Shown: in pieces, positions 10,330 through 20,079 of the stretch | Position numbering within the stretch: position 1 is the first letter of the stretch | How the letters are laid out: every line of letters starts with the position of its first letter | Assembly: GCF_001953885.1 (NCBI RefSeq) | Contig: NZ_MQUS01000025.1 | Span: 62,165 to 126,164, forward strand | Source of the DNA: Streptomyces sp. IMTB 2501 | GTDB lineage: Bacteria > Actinomycetota > Actinomycetes > Streptomycetales > Streptomycetaceae | Direction of reading: 5' to 3' | DNA: 64,000 nucleotides | Notes under the pieces: model-generated | What the model saw: only the letters and a program-made list of their open reading frames with translations | Told to the model about the DNA's origin: nothing | Databases searched by the model: none | Translations under genes and position numbers: made by a program

Positions 10330-12561
10330 GTGGCAGACCTCGCCCGTTGGTGTGTCCGGCATCGGCTGGTCGCGGTGCTGCTGTGGCTGCTCGCCTTCGG
10401 CGGGGTCACCGCTGCCGCCGCCGTGGCCGGTTCGGCGTACTCGAACGACTACGAGGTCCCCGGCACCGAGTCCGGCCGCGCGACACAGCTGCTCGAAGAG
10501 GGGTTCCCGGGGCTCGGCGGGGACAGCGACACCGTGGTCTGGCACACCGCCACCGGCACCGTCCGCGCCTCCGACGTCGAGCAGACGATGACCCAGACCC
10601 TGGACCGGATCGCCGCGCTGCCCGGCATCGCCTCGGTGACCGGCCCGTACAGCGGCCAGGGCGGGCACCGGATCAGCGCCGACGGCCACACGGCCTACGC
10701 CACCGTCACCTTCACCCGGTCCGTCGAGCACATCGGCGCCTCCGAGGCGCGGGCCGTGGTGCGCACCGCCAAGGCCGCCGAGGCCGACGGACTCCAGGTC
10801 GAGCTGGGCGGCAGCGCGATCGGGCTCACCGCGTCCCCGCGCGAGCACACCGCCGAGCTGGTCGGCGTAGTCGTCGCGGCCGTCGTGCTGTTCCTCGCCT
10901 TCGGCTCGCTCGCCGCCTCGCTGCTGCCGATCGCCACCGCGCTGGTCGGCGTCGGCACCGCCTACGCCGGTATCGGGCTGCTCGGACACGCCATGACCGT
11001 CGCCGACTTCGCGCCCATGCTCGGCATGCTGATCGGCCTCGGCGTGGGCATCGACTACGCACTGTTCATCGTGACCCGGCACCGGCGCGGTCTGAATCGC
11101 GGCCTGAGTGTCACCGAGGCCGCCGTGAACGCCGTGGCCACCACCGGACGCGCGGTCGTCTTCGCGGGTGCGACGGTGTGCATAGCCCTGCTGGGGATGC
11201 TGACCCTGCGGCTGGGCTTCCTCAATGGGGTCGCCGTGGCCGCCTCGTTGACGGTCGTGCTCACCGTCGCCGCCTCGGTCACCCTGCTGCCCGCCCTGCT
11301 GTCGTACCTCGGCTCCCGCGCCCTCAGCCGCCGCGAGCGGCGCCGGCTCGCCGAGCACGGGCCGCGCCCGGAACTGCCCACCGGTCTCGCCGCCCGCTGG
11401 TCGGCGCTGGTGGAACGCCGCCCCAAGCTGCTCGGCGCGCTCGCCGTCGCCGTCATCGCCGTACTCGCCGTGCCGACCCTCTCTCTCCACCTCGGCACCT
11501 CCGACCAGGGCAACGACCCGCGCACCGCCACCACCCGCAAGGCCTATGACCTGCTCGCCGAGGGCTTCGGACCCGGCGTGAACGGGCCGCTCACCCTGGT
11601 GACCCGGGTGGACGGCGCCGCCGACAAGCTCGCCCTGGACAACCTCGACACCACTCTGCGTGACACTCAGGGCGTCGCCTCCGTCACCCCGGTCGTCTAC
11701 GACACCGGCGGCGACACCGCCTGTCTCACCGTCGTCCCCGGCTCCGCGCCCCAGTCGCAGGACACCAGCGACCTCGTGGACCGCCTGCGCACCGAGATCC
11801 TGCCGCGCGCGCAGACCGGCACCTCCCTGGACATCCAGGTCGGCGGGGTCACCGCCGGCTACGACGACTTCGCGGATGTGATCGTCGGCAAACTGCCGCT
11901 GTTCATCGGCGCGGTCATCGGGCTCGGCTGTCTGCTGCTGCTCGTCGCGTTCCGCTCGCTCGGCATTCCGCTGAAGGCGGCCCTGATGAACATCGCCGCC
12001 GTAGCGGCCGCGTTCGGTGTCGTCGTCGCCGTCTTCCAGTGGGGCTGGGGCAGCGAACTGCTGGGTCTGGGCCGGGCAGGGCCCATCGAACCGTTCCTGC
12101 CGGTGATCATGGTGTCGGTGTTGTTCGGCCTCTCCATGGACTACCAGGTGTTCCTGGTCAGCCGGATGTACGAGGAGTGGCTGGAGACCGGGGACAACCG
12201 GCGCGCCGTCCGCGTGGGCCTCGCCGAGACCAGCCGGGTCATCAACTCCGCCGCGGTCATCATGATCTCGGTCTTCCTCGCCTTCGTGCTCAGCGGCGAC
12301 CGGGTCATCGCGATGTTCGGCATCGCGCTGGCCGCCGCCGTCGCCCTGGACGCCTTCGTGCTGCGCACCCTGCTGGTGCCCGCGCTGATGCATCTGCTCG
12401 GCGCCGCCAACTGGTGGCTGCCCGCCTGGCTGGAGCGCCGGCTGCCCCGCGTCAGCATCGAGCCGCCCGAGTGCCGCGCCGCGCATGAGAGGCTCGGCAG
12501 GATGCCGGTGGAGGAACTGCGGGAGGAAGGACACCCCGATGTACGCGATATCCCTGGGTGA
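10330..12561 (+). CDS. MMPL-family RND transporter
   Basis: 743-aa inner-membrane exporter of the MMPL class (actinobacterial lipid/drug RND-like pumps). It has the typical two-fold layout: TM1 (LVAVLLWLLAFGGVTAAAAVA), a periplasmic loop, then five TMs with the proton-relay signature GVGIDYALFIVTR; then the second TM, loop and TM block with LFGLSMDYQVFLVSR. Both GxxxDY motifs are intact. GTG 10330 follows GGGAGC; the open extension to 10129 has AT-rich, non-coding codon use. The stop lies 23 bp inside the next gene, suggesting coupled translation with the acetyltransferase. Substrate unknown. Confidence 0.9.
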   Translation: MADLARWCVRHRLVAVLLWLLAFGGVTAAAAVAGSAYSNDYEVPGTESGRATQLLEEGFPGLGGDSDTVVWHTATGTVRASDVEQTMTQTLDRIAALPGIASVTGPYSGQGGHRISADGHTAYATVTFTRSVEHIGASEARAVVRTAKAAEADGLQVELGGSAIGLTASPREHTAELVGVVVAAVVLFLAFGSLAASLLPIATALVGVGTAYAGIGLLGHAMTVADFAPMLGMLIGLGVGIDYALFIVTRHRRGLNRGLSVTEAAVNAVATTGRAVVFAGATVCIALLGMLTLRLGFLNGVAVAASLTVVLTVAASVTLLPALLSYLGSRALSRRERRRLAEHGPRPELPTGLAARWSALVERRPKLLGALAVAVIAVLAVPTLSLHLGTSDQGNDPRTATTRKAYDLLAEGFGPGVNGPLTLVTRVDGAADKLALDNLDTTLRDTQGVASVTPVVYDTGGDTACLTVVPGSAPQSQDTSDLVDRLRTEILPRAQTGTSLDIQVGGVTAGYDDFADVIVGKLPLFIGAVIGLGCLLLLVAFRSLGIPLKAALMNIAAVAAAFGVVVAVFQWGWGSELLGLGRAGPIEPFLPVIMVSVLFGLSMDYQVFLVSRMYEEWLETGDNRRAVRVGLAETSRVINSAAVIMISVFLAFVLSGDRVIAMFGIALAAAVALDAFVLRTLLVPALMHLLGAANWWLPAWLERRLPRVSIEPPECRAAHERLGRMPVEELREEGHPDVRDIPG

Positions 12562-13114
12562 CGACGGTGCCGAGCTGCGGCCCCTGGAGGTCTGGCACGC
12601 CGAGGAGGTGCTCGCGAACATCGACCGGGGACGGGAGTTCATCGGCCGGCACATCGGGTTGCCGGACGTGGTGTCCGACCTGGCGGGCGCCCGTTCCTGG
12701 GTGAAGTCGTACGCCGACAGGCGCGCCGTCGACGCCGGCAGCCTGCACGGCATCTGGCTGGACGGGAAGCTGGTCGGCGGTCTGCTGTTCCGGGTGTGGG
12801 ACACCCCGAGCGGTGTGTGCGAGGCCGGCTGCTGGCTGGAGCCGGCGGCGGCCGGGCGCGGGCTGGTCACACGGGGTATGCGGGTGCTGCTGGACTGGGC
12901 CTTCGAGGAGCGCGGTATGCACCGCGTGGAGTGGCACGTGTCCTCGGCCAACGAGCCCAGCGTCAACGTGGCCCGGCGGCTCGGGATGACCCGCGAGGGC
13001 GTGCTCCGCGAGAACTTCCCGCACCGGGGCGCGCGGACCAGCACCGAGATCTGGTCCGTGCTCGCCCCGGAATGGCACGCGGCACGCGCGCGTACGCCGC
13101 GCAACGATCATTGA
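12539..13114 (+). CDS. GNAT N-acetyltransferase, RimJ/RimL type
   Basis: 191-aa acetyl-CoA-dependent transferase. Seen: an N-terminal strand with ELRPLEVWHAEEV, the long insert typical of RimL-like enzymes, EAGCWLEPAAAGRGLVTRGM (acetyl-CoA pyrophosphate loop, here AGRGL) and the C-terminal VEWHVSSANEPSVNVARRLGM with EGVLRE. ATG 12539 has GGGAGGAAGG upstream and overlaps the end of the MMPL gene by 23 bp. The substrate could be a ribosomal protein N-terminus or a small amine; the sequence does not decide. Confidence 0.88.
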   Translation: MYAISLGDDGAELRPLEVWHAEEVLANIDRGREFIGRHIGLPDVVSDLAGARSWVKSYADRRAVDAGSLHGIWLDGKLVGGLLFRVWDTPSGVCEAGCWLEPAAAGRGLVTRGMRVLLDWAFEERGMHRVEWHVSSANEPSVNVARRLGMTREGVLRENFPHRGARTSTEIWSVLAPEWHAARARTPRNDH

Positions 13115-13159
13115 CGATCATTAAGAGACTTCTCAGACAGCGTCCGTACGGTGCCTCGC

Positions 13160-13780
13160 ATGGCTACGAAGACTGAGGAAGGCGCCGAGGCCGGCACCAC
13201 GGCCGGCATCGAGACGCACAACGACGACGAGACGAGGGCGAAGACCGGGACGGCCGGGGAGACCGCAAGGGCCGAGGAGACCAAGACCACCGCAGCGGCC
13301 GACGAGGTCGACGAGGCCGAAGGGGCTGAGGACTCCGAGGGCCTCGATGCCGAGGAGGGCGCCGACGACGGTGACGCCAAGGTGCCCTCCGGGGTCGGTC
13401 AGGGCGCCGGTGCCGTCGTGTCCGCCGCGCTGGGCCTCGTCTCGCTCAGCGGCGGCTGGATCGGCACCATAGCGGGCGCCCGCGAGCAGCTCGTCGGCCA
13501 GCTGCGGACCCCCTCCACGGCGGGCGTCGCCACCCAGATCAAGGCGGTCTACGGCAATGCCTGGCACAGCACCGCCCTGTGGGCCGGCCTGTTCGCGCTG
13601 GCCGCGCTGCTCACCGGCGTGGTCGTGCTCGCCCGGCCCGCCTTCGGCGTGCCCGGCCGTCCGCAGGCCCCCTGGATCAAGTCGGTCGCCTGGGCGGGTG
13701 TCTGCCTCGGTGTCATCGGCCTGCTGCTGGCCGTACTGAAGTACTCGGACGCCCTGCTCGGCCTCCCCTCGACGGGCTGA
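13160..13780 (+). CDS. membrane protein with long acidic N-terminal tail
   Basis: 206-aa protein. The first about 75 residues are an acidic, low-complexity Glu/Asp/Ala/Thr region (EVDEAEGAEDSEGLDAEEGA). The second half carries three hydrophobic helices (GAVVSAALGLVSLSGGW, LWAGLFALAALLTGVVVLA, VAWAGVCLGVIGLLLAVL). ATG 13160 is used; no convincing ribosome site, so a leaderless or weakly translated mRNA is possible. Family not recognised. A strong terminator hairpin follows. Confidence 0.7.
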   Translation: MATKTEEGAEAGTTAGIETHNDDETRAKTGTAGETARAEETKTTAAADEVDEAEGAEDSEGLDAEEGADDGDAKVPSGVGQGAGAVVSAALGLVSLSGGWIGTIAGAREQLVGQLRTPSTAGVATQIKAVYGNAWHSTALWAGLFALAALLTGVVVLARPAFGVPGRPQAPWIKSVAWAGVCLGVIGLLLAVLKYSDALLGLPSTG

Positions 13781-13807
13781 GCACCGGCTGAGAACCCGCA
13801 GTTCACC

Positions 13808-13854
13808 GGGGCCTTAGGGAATCCATGAGCACCTTATGGACTCCCTAAGGCCCC
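13808..13854 (+). terminator. long hairpin terminator
   Basis: GGGGCCTTAGGGA and TCCAT (13808-13826) pair with ATGGA and TCCCTAAGGCCCC (13836-13854): 18 bp with one mismatch and a 9-nt loop. A strong terminator closing the preceding membrane-protein gene. Confidence 0.85.
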
Positions 13855-13986
13855 TTACGCGCGCGTGCGGCCCGTACGCCGCCCGAAGATGCGGAACTCT
13901 CCCGATGTGGCGCACCCCCCTGGGAGACGAAGGTTGAGGCATCGCGGAAAGCGACGCACCACACCGACTCTCCCCGAAGGACCGCC

Positions 13987-14178
13987 ATGATCGAGTTCGA
14001 GTACCACAAGATGCGCTCCGCCCAGCTGATCCGTGAGGCCGAGCAGCAGCGCCTGGCCCGCGAGGTCGCCCGGGCCCGCCGCACCACCCGCCACGAGGCC
14101 GCAGCCGGCCACGACGGCACGGCCGCCGAGTCCCATACGGGCCGCCCCCGCCGGCGCCGGATCCCGCGCACCGCGTGA
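13987..14178 (+). CDS. small basic protein of unknown function
   Basis: 63-aa protein with an amphipathic N-terminal helix (MIEFEYHKMRSAQLIREAEQ) and an Arg-rich remainder. A good ribosome site (GAAGGACC) precedes ATG 13987. I recall near-identical short ORFs in other streptomycetes, but no function is known. It ends just before the LAL regulator region. Confidence 0.7.
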   Translation: MIEFEYHKMRSAQLIREAEQQRLAREVARARRTTRHEAAAGHDGTAAESHTGRPRRRRIPRTA

Positions 14179-14390
14179 ACCCCGGACCGACGGACCGGGG
14201 CCGGACGGAGGGCGGTCGCACGGGGGTCGGCCGCCTTCCGGACCTTCCCGACCAGGGTCGTACGACCGCCCAGCGCGGTGGTACGACCCGTCCGTCCGTT
14301 CCGTCTGTGGATACGGCTCTCCCGGCCGCCGGTACGACGATCGCACCGGAGCTGTGGAAAACGGGTGCCCCGCCGTCCGGACCTCGTGCG

Positions 14391-17300
14391 ATGCTCGGGC
14401 CCGTGGAGACCAGGTCCGTCAGTCCCGTGTTCGTCGGCCGCACCGACGAACTGGACACGTTGAACGACAAGCTCGCCCGCGCCCGCGCCGGCGAGCCGCA
14501 GGCGCTGCTGCTCGGCGGCGAGGCCGGGGTCGGCAAGACCCGCCTCGTCGAGGAGTTCGCCACGGCCGCCGCCCGGCACGCGGTCGTCGCCGTCGGCGGC
14601 TGTGTGGAGATCGGCGCCGACGGGCTGCCGTTCGCCCCCTTCTCCACCGCGCTGCGCGCCCTGCGCGACGCCCTGCCCGAGGAGTTCGCCACTGCCGCGC
14701 GGGGACAGGAGGAGGAACTGGCCCGCCTCCTGCCCGACCTCGGCGAGGCCGGCGCCGGCCGCCATGACGAGCAGGGCATGGCCCGCCTGTTCGAACTCAC
14801 CGCCCGCCTTCTGGAACAGGTCGCCGCCGCACAGCCGGTCGTGCTGGTCCTGGAGGACCTGCACTGGGCCGACGCCTCCACCCGGCATCTCCTCGCCTAC
14901 CTCTTCCGCACGTTGCGCGCCGGCCGGCTCCTCGTCCTCGCCAGCTACCGCTCCGACGACATCCACCGCCGCCACCCGCTGCGCCCCCTGCTCGCCGAAC
15001 TCGACCGGCTGCGCACCGTCCGCCGTATCGAACTCGCCCGCTTCACCCGCGAGGAGGTCGGCCGCCAGATCGCCGGCATCCTCGCCGCCGAACCCGACCC
15101 CGCCCGCGTCGACGAGATCTTCGAACGCTCCGACGGCAACGCCTTCTTCGTCGAGGAACTCGCCGTCGCGGCCTCGGAGGGATGCTGCACCGGCCTGACC
15201 GACTCGCTGCGCGACCTGCTGCTGGTCCGGGTCGAGGCGCTGCCCGAGAGCGCCCAGCGAGTCGCCCGGATCGTCGCCGAGGGCGGCTCCACCGTGGAGT
15301 ACCGGCTGATCGCCGCCGTCGCCGGGCTCTCCGAGGACGACCTCATCGAGGCGCTGCGGGCCGCCGTCGGCGCCAACCTCCTCACCGCCACCCAGGCCGG
15401 CGACGGCTACCGCTTCCGCCACTCCCTGGTCCGCGAGGCCGTCGCCGACGACCTGCTGCCCGGCGAACGCTCCCGGCTCAACCGCCGCTACGCCGAAGCC
15501 CTGGAGGCCGACCCCGCGCTCGTCCCGGCCGACGCACGGGTGATGCGGCTGGCCAGCTACTGGTACCAGGCCCACGACGCCGCCAAGGCCCTGCCCGCCG
15601 TCCTGGACGCCTCCGTGGTAGCCCGCCGCCGGCACGCCTACACCGAGCAACTCGGGCTGCTGGAGCGGGCGATGGAGCTGTGGGACAGTGCCCCCGAGGA
15701 CGTGCGCTCCGCCCTGCGCCCGGTCGACTACACCGAGGTCTACCCTCCCTGCGGCTGCGACCCGGCCAGCACTCCGCTGCGCTATCTCGACCTGATGGCC
15801 GAGGCCGCCGTCGCGGGCCGCTTCGGCGGTGAACGCGAACGCGCCCTGAAGATCACCAAGCGGGCGCTGCGCCTGCTCGAAGACGACCCGGACCCCTTGC
15901 GCGCCGCCTGGTTCTGGGTGCAGCGCTCCCGGCTCGTCCAGGCCCAGGCCCGCGGCGACGGCTGGCAGGAACTGGGCACCGCCCAGGACCTGGTGCGCGG
16001 CCTGCCGCCGTCCGAGGTGCACGCCGAGGTGCTGGCCCTCGCCGCCGGCTGGTCCATGCTGCACCGGCCCGGCCCCGAGGCCTTCGCCGCCGCCGAGCGC
16101 GCTGTGGAGTACGCGCGCATGGTCGGCGCCCGCCACATCGAACTGCACGCCCGCCTCACCCTCGGCGGCCTCCGGGTGGACTCCGGTGACTACGAGACGG
16201 GCCTGGCGGAGATGCGGCAGGTGCTGCGGGACACCCTCGCGGAGGGCGTGCACGATGTCGCGGGCCGCGCCTATGTGAACCTGCCGTCCGAGCTGCAGAG
16301 CGTCGGCCGCGACCGGGAGGCCGCCCCCCTCCTGCGCGAAGGCATCGCCTTCGCCCGCAGATACGGGCTGCTGGACTCCGAGATCTGGATGCGGGGCAAC
16401 CTGTCCGAGGCGCTCTACTCGCTCGGACAGTGGGCCGAGGCCGCCGAGGCCGCCACCCGCGCGACCGGGGTCGGCCACAGCGCCAAGCCGCGCGGCGCGG
16501 GCGCCCTGCGCCTGGCCCATCTCGCCCTTGCCCGCGGCGACCTCGCCGAGGCGGCCCGGCAACTCGCCGCCGCCCGCGCCCACTGGGGCACCCACGACCC
16601 CATGCCCCAGCAGTCCCTGCCCCTGGCCCGGGTCGCCCTCGGCGTCGCCGCCGAGGAGGGCCGCATCGGCGACGCCCGTGCCGAACTGCTCCGCGCCCTG
16701 GACGCCGGTTTCCCGCCCGGCACCCACCGCTACGGCTGGCCGCTGCTGCGGGCCGCCGCCACCGCGGAGGCCGAGGCCCGCACCCTGCCCGCCGCCCAGG
16801 ACGGCCGCGCCGAGATCCTCGACCGCCTCCGCGAAGCCACACGGACACTCGCCACCGGCGTCCCGCTCTGGCAGGCCTACGACCACTGGACCCGCGCAGA
16901 ACTGCGCCGCGCGGAGGCCACGGACACCGCCGAGGACTGGTCGCCGGTCGTCACCGCCTTCGAGTGCCTGGACCGCCCGTACGAACTCGCCCGGGTCCGC
17001 CACCGTCTCGCCGCGGCACTCCTCGCCGCCGGCGGCGACGCCGAGCGCGACCGCGCGGTGGAACTGCTCCGGCTGGCCGTGGCGGTCGCCGCCCACCTCG
17101 ACGCCCGGTCCCTCGCCGACGCCGTCGCCCGGCTCGCCCAGCGCGCCCGTCTCACCCTGACCCGCGCCTCCCGAGAGGCCCTCGCCCCGGCCGACCCGGT
17201 CGCGGCCCTCGGCCTCACCAGCCGGGAGCGGGACGTGCTGCGCCTGGTCTCGGCCGGCCGCACCAACCGCCAGATCGCCGAGGAGCTGTTCATCTCCCCG

Positions 17301-17432
17301 AAGACCGCGAGCGTCCACGTCTCCAACATCCTGAGCAAGCTCGGCGTCTCGGGCAGGGGCGAGGCGGCGGCGACGGCACACCGGCTGGGCCTCTTCCCGG
17401 CCGAGACGCTCACTGCCGGTACGGCGGGGTGA
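14391..17432 (+). CDS. LAL-type (AAA ATPase) LuxR-family transcriptional regulator
   Basis: About 1013-aa Large ATP-binding LuxR regulator. N-terminal NTPase: Walker A GGEAGVGKTRLVEEFA and Walker B VVLVLEDLHWADAS. A long helical, TPR-like middle region follows (about residues 400-900). The C-terminal LuxR helix-turn-helix is LTSRERDVLRLVSAGRTNRQ followed by IAEELFISPKTASVHVSNIL. The start is uncertain: the frame is open back to GTG 14175, but codon bias improves at ATG 14391 (or GTG 14403), just before VFVGRTDEL. An inverted repeat lies at 14257-14287. Such proteins often activate catabolic or secondary-metabolite genes; the target is unknown here. Confidence 0.9.
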   Translation: MLGPVETRSVSPVFVGRTDELDTLNDKLARARAGEPQALLLGGEAGVGKTRLVEEFATAAARHAVVAVGGCVEIGADGLPFAPFSTALRALRDALPEEFATAARGQEEELARLLPDLGEAGAGRHDEQGMARLFELTARLLEQVAAAQPVVLVLEDLHWADASTRHLLAYLFRTLRAGRLLVLASYRSDDIHRRHPLRPLLAELDRLRTVRRIELARFTREEVGRQIAGILAAEPDPARVDEIFERSDGNAFFVEELAVAASEGCCTGLTDSLRDLLLVRVEALPESAQRVARIVAEGGSTVEYRLIAAVAGLSEDDLIEALRAAVGANLLTATQAGDGYRFRHSLVREAVADDLLPGERSRLNRRYAEALEADPALVPADARVMRLASYWYQAHDAAKALPAVLDASVVARRRHAYTEQLGLLERAMELWDSAPEDVRSALRPVDYTEVYPPCGCDPASTPLRYLDLMAEAAVAGRFGGERERALKITKRALRLLEDDPDPLRAAWFWVQRSRLVQAQARGDGWQELGTAQDLVRGLPPSEVHAEVLALAAGWSMLHRPGPEAFAAAERAVEYARMVGARHIELHARLTLGGLRVDSGDYETGLAEMRQVLRDTLAEGVHDVAGRAYVNLPSELQSVGRDREAAPLLREGIAFARRYGLLDSEIWMRGNLSEALYSLGQWAEAAEAATRATGVGHSAKPRGAGALRLAHLALARGDLAEAARQLAAARAHWGTHDPMPQQSLPLARVALGVAAEEGRIGDARAELLRALDAGFPPGTHRYGWPLLRAAATAEAEARTLPAAQDGRAEILDRLREATRTLATGVPLWQAYDHWTRAELRRAEATDTAEDWSPVVTAFECLDRPYELARVRHRLAAALLAAGGDAERDRAVELLRLAVAVAAHLDARSLADAVARLAQRARLTLTRASREALAPADPVAALGLTSRERDVLRLVSAGRTNRQIAEELFISPKTASVHVSNILSKLGVSGRGEAAATAHRLGLFPAETLTAGTAG

Positions 17433-17480
17433 GACCTACGCTGGAGAAGAGCCGTAACGTGACAAAGCGGGGGAGTTTCC

Positions 17481-17699
17481 ATGTTCAACGCCTTCGAGGA
17501 ACTGTTCGCGCCCGGCCGCAAACACACGCGGGACGAGCAGAACCGGCTGGAGCTGACCCGCGAGGACGTGGGGGACGCCGACCCCGGGCGGGGTCCGATA
17601 GACCTGGCCTCGGGGAAGGCGGTCATACGCCGTCCCGGAGCACCGCCCGCCGAGGAGGAGCCGGCGGAGAGCCGGCACGAGGGCGCCCAGGAGGCGTGA
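17481..17699 (+). CDS. small hydrophilic protein, DUF6191-like
   Basis: 72-aa acidic protein (MFNAFEELFAPGRKHTRDEQ...). The pattern FAPGRKHT-DE-NRLELTR followed by PIDLASGKAVIR matches what I recall of the short DUF6191 family of actinobacteria, of unknown role. ATG 17481 follows GGGGGAG. Independent of the convergent downstream lipoprotein gene. Confidence 0.7.
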   Translation: MFNAFEELFAPGRKHTRDEQNRLELTREDVGDADPGRGPIDLASGKAVIRRPGAPPAEEEPAESRHEGAQEA

Positions 17700-17736
17700 G
17701 CAGTTCACCGACGAGGCGTGAGCGGTCCGGCGGGCG

Positions 17737-18906
17737 TCACTTCACCTTCGCCTCCAGTACCCGGTCGTCCCCCTTCGCCGGGTGTCCCGGGCCGTCCGTG
17801 TCGCTCGTCACCAGCCACACCCTGTCGCCGCCCGCCGCGAGCACCGTGCGCAGTCGGCCGTACGTCCCGGTGAGGAAGGCCTGGGGCGGTGCCGAGGCTT
17901 CCGTGTCGCGCAGCGGGATGCGCCACAGGCGTCGGCCCTTCAGACCGGCCGTCCAGATCACGCCGTTGACGTAGGCGATGCCGCTGGGGGAGGTGTCGCC
18001 GGTGTGCCACTGGGCCAGCGGGTTCTGGAGGGCGGCGTCGGAAGACCTGCCCTCGGCCCGCGGCCAGCCGTAGTTCCCGCCCGGCTTGATCGCGTTCAGC
18101 TCGTCCCAGGTGTCCTGGCCGGACTCCGGGGCGAACAGACGCTGTTTGTCGTCCCAGGCCAGGCCCTGGACGTCCCGGTGGCCGTACGAGTACACCGGGG
18201 AGCCCGGGAACGGGTTGCCCGGAGCCGGTTCGCCCTCCGGGGTCAGGCGCAGGATCTTGCCGCCCAGGGACTTCTTGTCCTGGGCCAGGCCAGGCCGGCC
18301 GCTGTCGCCGGTGCCCGCATACAGCATCCCGTCCGGGCCGAACGCGATCCGGCCGCCGTTGTGGAGGGAGCCCTTGGGGATGCCCTTGAACACCGTGTCC
18401 GGAGCGCCCAGTTGCTCACCGGCCGGTTTGCGCTCGTCGTACAGCATGCGGACGATGCGGTTGTCCGAGGCGGAGGTGAAGTAGGCGTAGATCATGTGGT
18501 CCGAGGCGTAGTCGGGGGAGAGGGCGATGCCCAGCAGTCCGCCCTCGCCGCCCGGGGAGGCTCCGGAGACCTTGCCCAGCTCGCTCGTGCGGCCCGTCGT
18601 CGCGTCGATCCGCAGGATCGTGCCGTCGTCGCGGGAGGACACCAGCAGACCGCCGCCGGGCAGCGGGGCCAGCCCCCACGGCGTCCTCAGGCCCTCGGCG
18701 ACGGTGCGCAGCACCCGCACCGAGCCCTCGGCCGCCGGGACCGGTTCGGTGGCCCGGCCGGAGGGAGGCGCGCCCGCCGTCGTACCCGGGGACGCCGTCC
18801 GCCCGGGGCCGATCGGGAAGTGCCCTCCGCCGGCGGAGCAGCCGGCCGTGAGCAGGAGGGCGGCCATGGCCAACACGGCCGGCACAGCTCGACGTTGCAC
18901 GATCAT
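17737..18906 (-). CDS. PQQ-dependent sugar dehydrogenase-like lipoprotein (GSDH family)
   Basis: 389-aa exported lipoprotein. The signal peptide ends in the lipobox LLLTAGC at about residues 18-23, so the mature protein is anchored to the outer face of the membrane. The body is a six-bladed propeller of the glucose/sorbosone dehydrogenase family: EGLRTPWGLAPLPGGGLLVS, GGEGGLLGIALSPDY, HNGGRIAFGPDGMLYAGTGD, GHRDVQGLAWD, PGGNYGWP and SPSGIAYV. The family oxidises aldoses with PQQ, but many bacterial members have unknown substrates. ATG 18906. Nearest neighbour upstream is an aldo/keto reductase gene on the same strand. Confidence 0.9.
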   Translation of the reverse strand: MIVQRRAVPAVLAMAALLLTAGCSAGGGHFPIGPGRTASPGTTAGAPPSGRATEPVPAAEGSVRVLRTVAEGLRTPWGLAPLPGGGLLVSSRDDGTILRIDATTGRTSELGKVSGASPGGEGGLLGIALSPDYASDHMIYAYFTSASDNRIVRMLYDERKPAGEQLGAPDTVFKGIPKGSLHNGGRIAFGPDGMLYAGTGDSGRPGLAQDKKSLGGKILRLTPEGEPAPGNPFPGSPVYSYGHRDVQGLAWDDKQRLFAPESGQDTWDELNAIKPGGNYGWPRAEGRSSDAALQNPLAQWHTGDTSPSGIAYVNGVIWTAGLKGRRLWRIPLRDTEASAPPQAFLTGTYGRLRTVLAAGGDRVWLVTSDTDGPGHPAKGDDRVLEAKVK

Positions 18907-19004
18907 GGTCCCTTCGAGGCGGTGGTCCAGCGGCAGGTGCTACTTCTCATACACCGCCCGCCCGGCCCGGGTTCCCGTTCCCCGCGACCGATCTCCGGAA
19001 CCGG

Positions 19005-20003
19005 TCAGTCCCACGACCCCTGGGCCGCCGGCAACCGGGACACCTCCGCCAAGTCCGCCTCGGTCAGGCGCAGTTCGGCCGCCGCCGCGTTCTCCACGGC
19101 CCAGCGTTCCTGCTTCGTGCCCGGAAGGGCGATCACATGGCGGCCCTGGGCCAGCACCCAGGCCAGGGCCACCTGGGCCGGGGTGACCTGCTCGCCGTGG
19201 CGGCGCGCGATGCGGCGCAGGCCCGCGACGATCGGCTGGTTGGCCGCCATCATCTCGGCCGTGAAACGGGGATGGCGGGCCCGTATGTCGTCCGGTTCGA
19301 AGCCCTCGCCGGGGGTCAGCGTGCCGCTCAGAAAGCCGTTGCCCAGCGGCATCCCCGCGAGGAGGCCCACGCCCCGCGCCTCGCACCAGGGCAGCAGCGC
19401 CCGCAGGGCCTCCGGCGACCACACCGACAGCTCCGCCTCCACCGCGGCCACCGGGAACACCTGCTGCACCCGCTGCAACTGGCGCAGGGTGCCGTCGTAC
19501 AGCCCGGCCCCGGAGCGGCGGCCACCGCGCGCACCCATCGCGCACAGGCCCAGCGCCCGCACCTTGCCGGCCCGCACCAGCTCGGCCATCGCGCCCCAGG
19601 TCTCCTCGACCGGGACCTCCGGGTCGGCGCGGTGCAGCTGGTAGAGGTCGATCACGTCCGTCTGCAGGCGCCGCAGCGAGGCGTCGCAGGCCCGCTTCAC
19701 ATACCCGGGGCGGCCGTTGGCCACGATGTGCTGCTCGCCCACCAGCAGCCCCGCCTTCGTGGAGACGAATGCGTCCGCGCGCCGCTCCTTCAGCACCCGG
19801 CCCAGCAGCAGCTCGTTGGTGAACGGGCCGTACATGTCCGCCGTGTCGAGGAGGTTCGAGCCGAGGTCCAGCGCCCGGTGCACGGCTCTGACCGATGCGT
19901 CACCCCGCTGCCGCGACCCGCTGTACGCCCAGCTCATCGGCATGCACCCGAGTCCGACGGCCCCCACCGCGAGTGCCCCCGCGCCGATCGTCCTGCGCTC
20001 CAC
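19005..20003 (-). CDS. aldo/keto reductase
   Basis: 332-aa NADPH-dependent oxidoreductase with a TIM-barrel fold. The tetrad is visible: Asp and Tyr in DTADMYGPF, Lys in VSTKAGLLV, His in YQLHRADP. The cofactor loop near the C-terminus reads ALPGTKQERWAVENAAA. GTG 20003 was chosen: AGGGAGGG lies about 10 nt upstream and the protein then begins MERRTIGAGALAVG. The longer open frame (to 20516) is antisense to the next gene. Divergent from the hydroxyacid dehydrogenase gene; substrate unknown. Confidence 0.9.
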   Translation of the reverse strand: MERRTIGAGALAVGAVGLGCMPMSWAYSGSRQRGDASVRAVHRALDLGSNLLDTADMYGPFTNELLLGRVLKERRADAFVSTKAGLLVGEQHIVANGRPGYVKRACDASLRRLQTDVIDLYQLHRADPEVPVEETWGAMAELVRAGKVRALGLCAMGARGGRRSGAGLYDGTLRQLQRVQQVFPVAAVEAELSVWSPEALRALLPWCEARGVGLLAGMPLGNGFLSGTLTPGEGFEPDDIRARHPRFTAEMMAANQPIVAGLRRIARRHGEQVTPAQVALAWVLAQGRHVIALPGTKQERWAVENAAAAELRLTEADLAEVSRLPAAQGSWD

Positions 20004-20079
20004 CTGCTCGTGACCCTCCCTCTGCCCGGCCCCCAACCTAACCTCTGCACGCGCGCGTACCTGACATAGCCTCCATGCC

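Noticed and set aside
13845-17381. 1178-codon minus-strand frame opposite the LAL regulator
   Set aside because: Same GC-shadow effect; the plus-strand frame has clear AAA and LuxR motifs.
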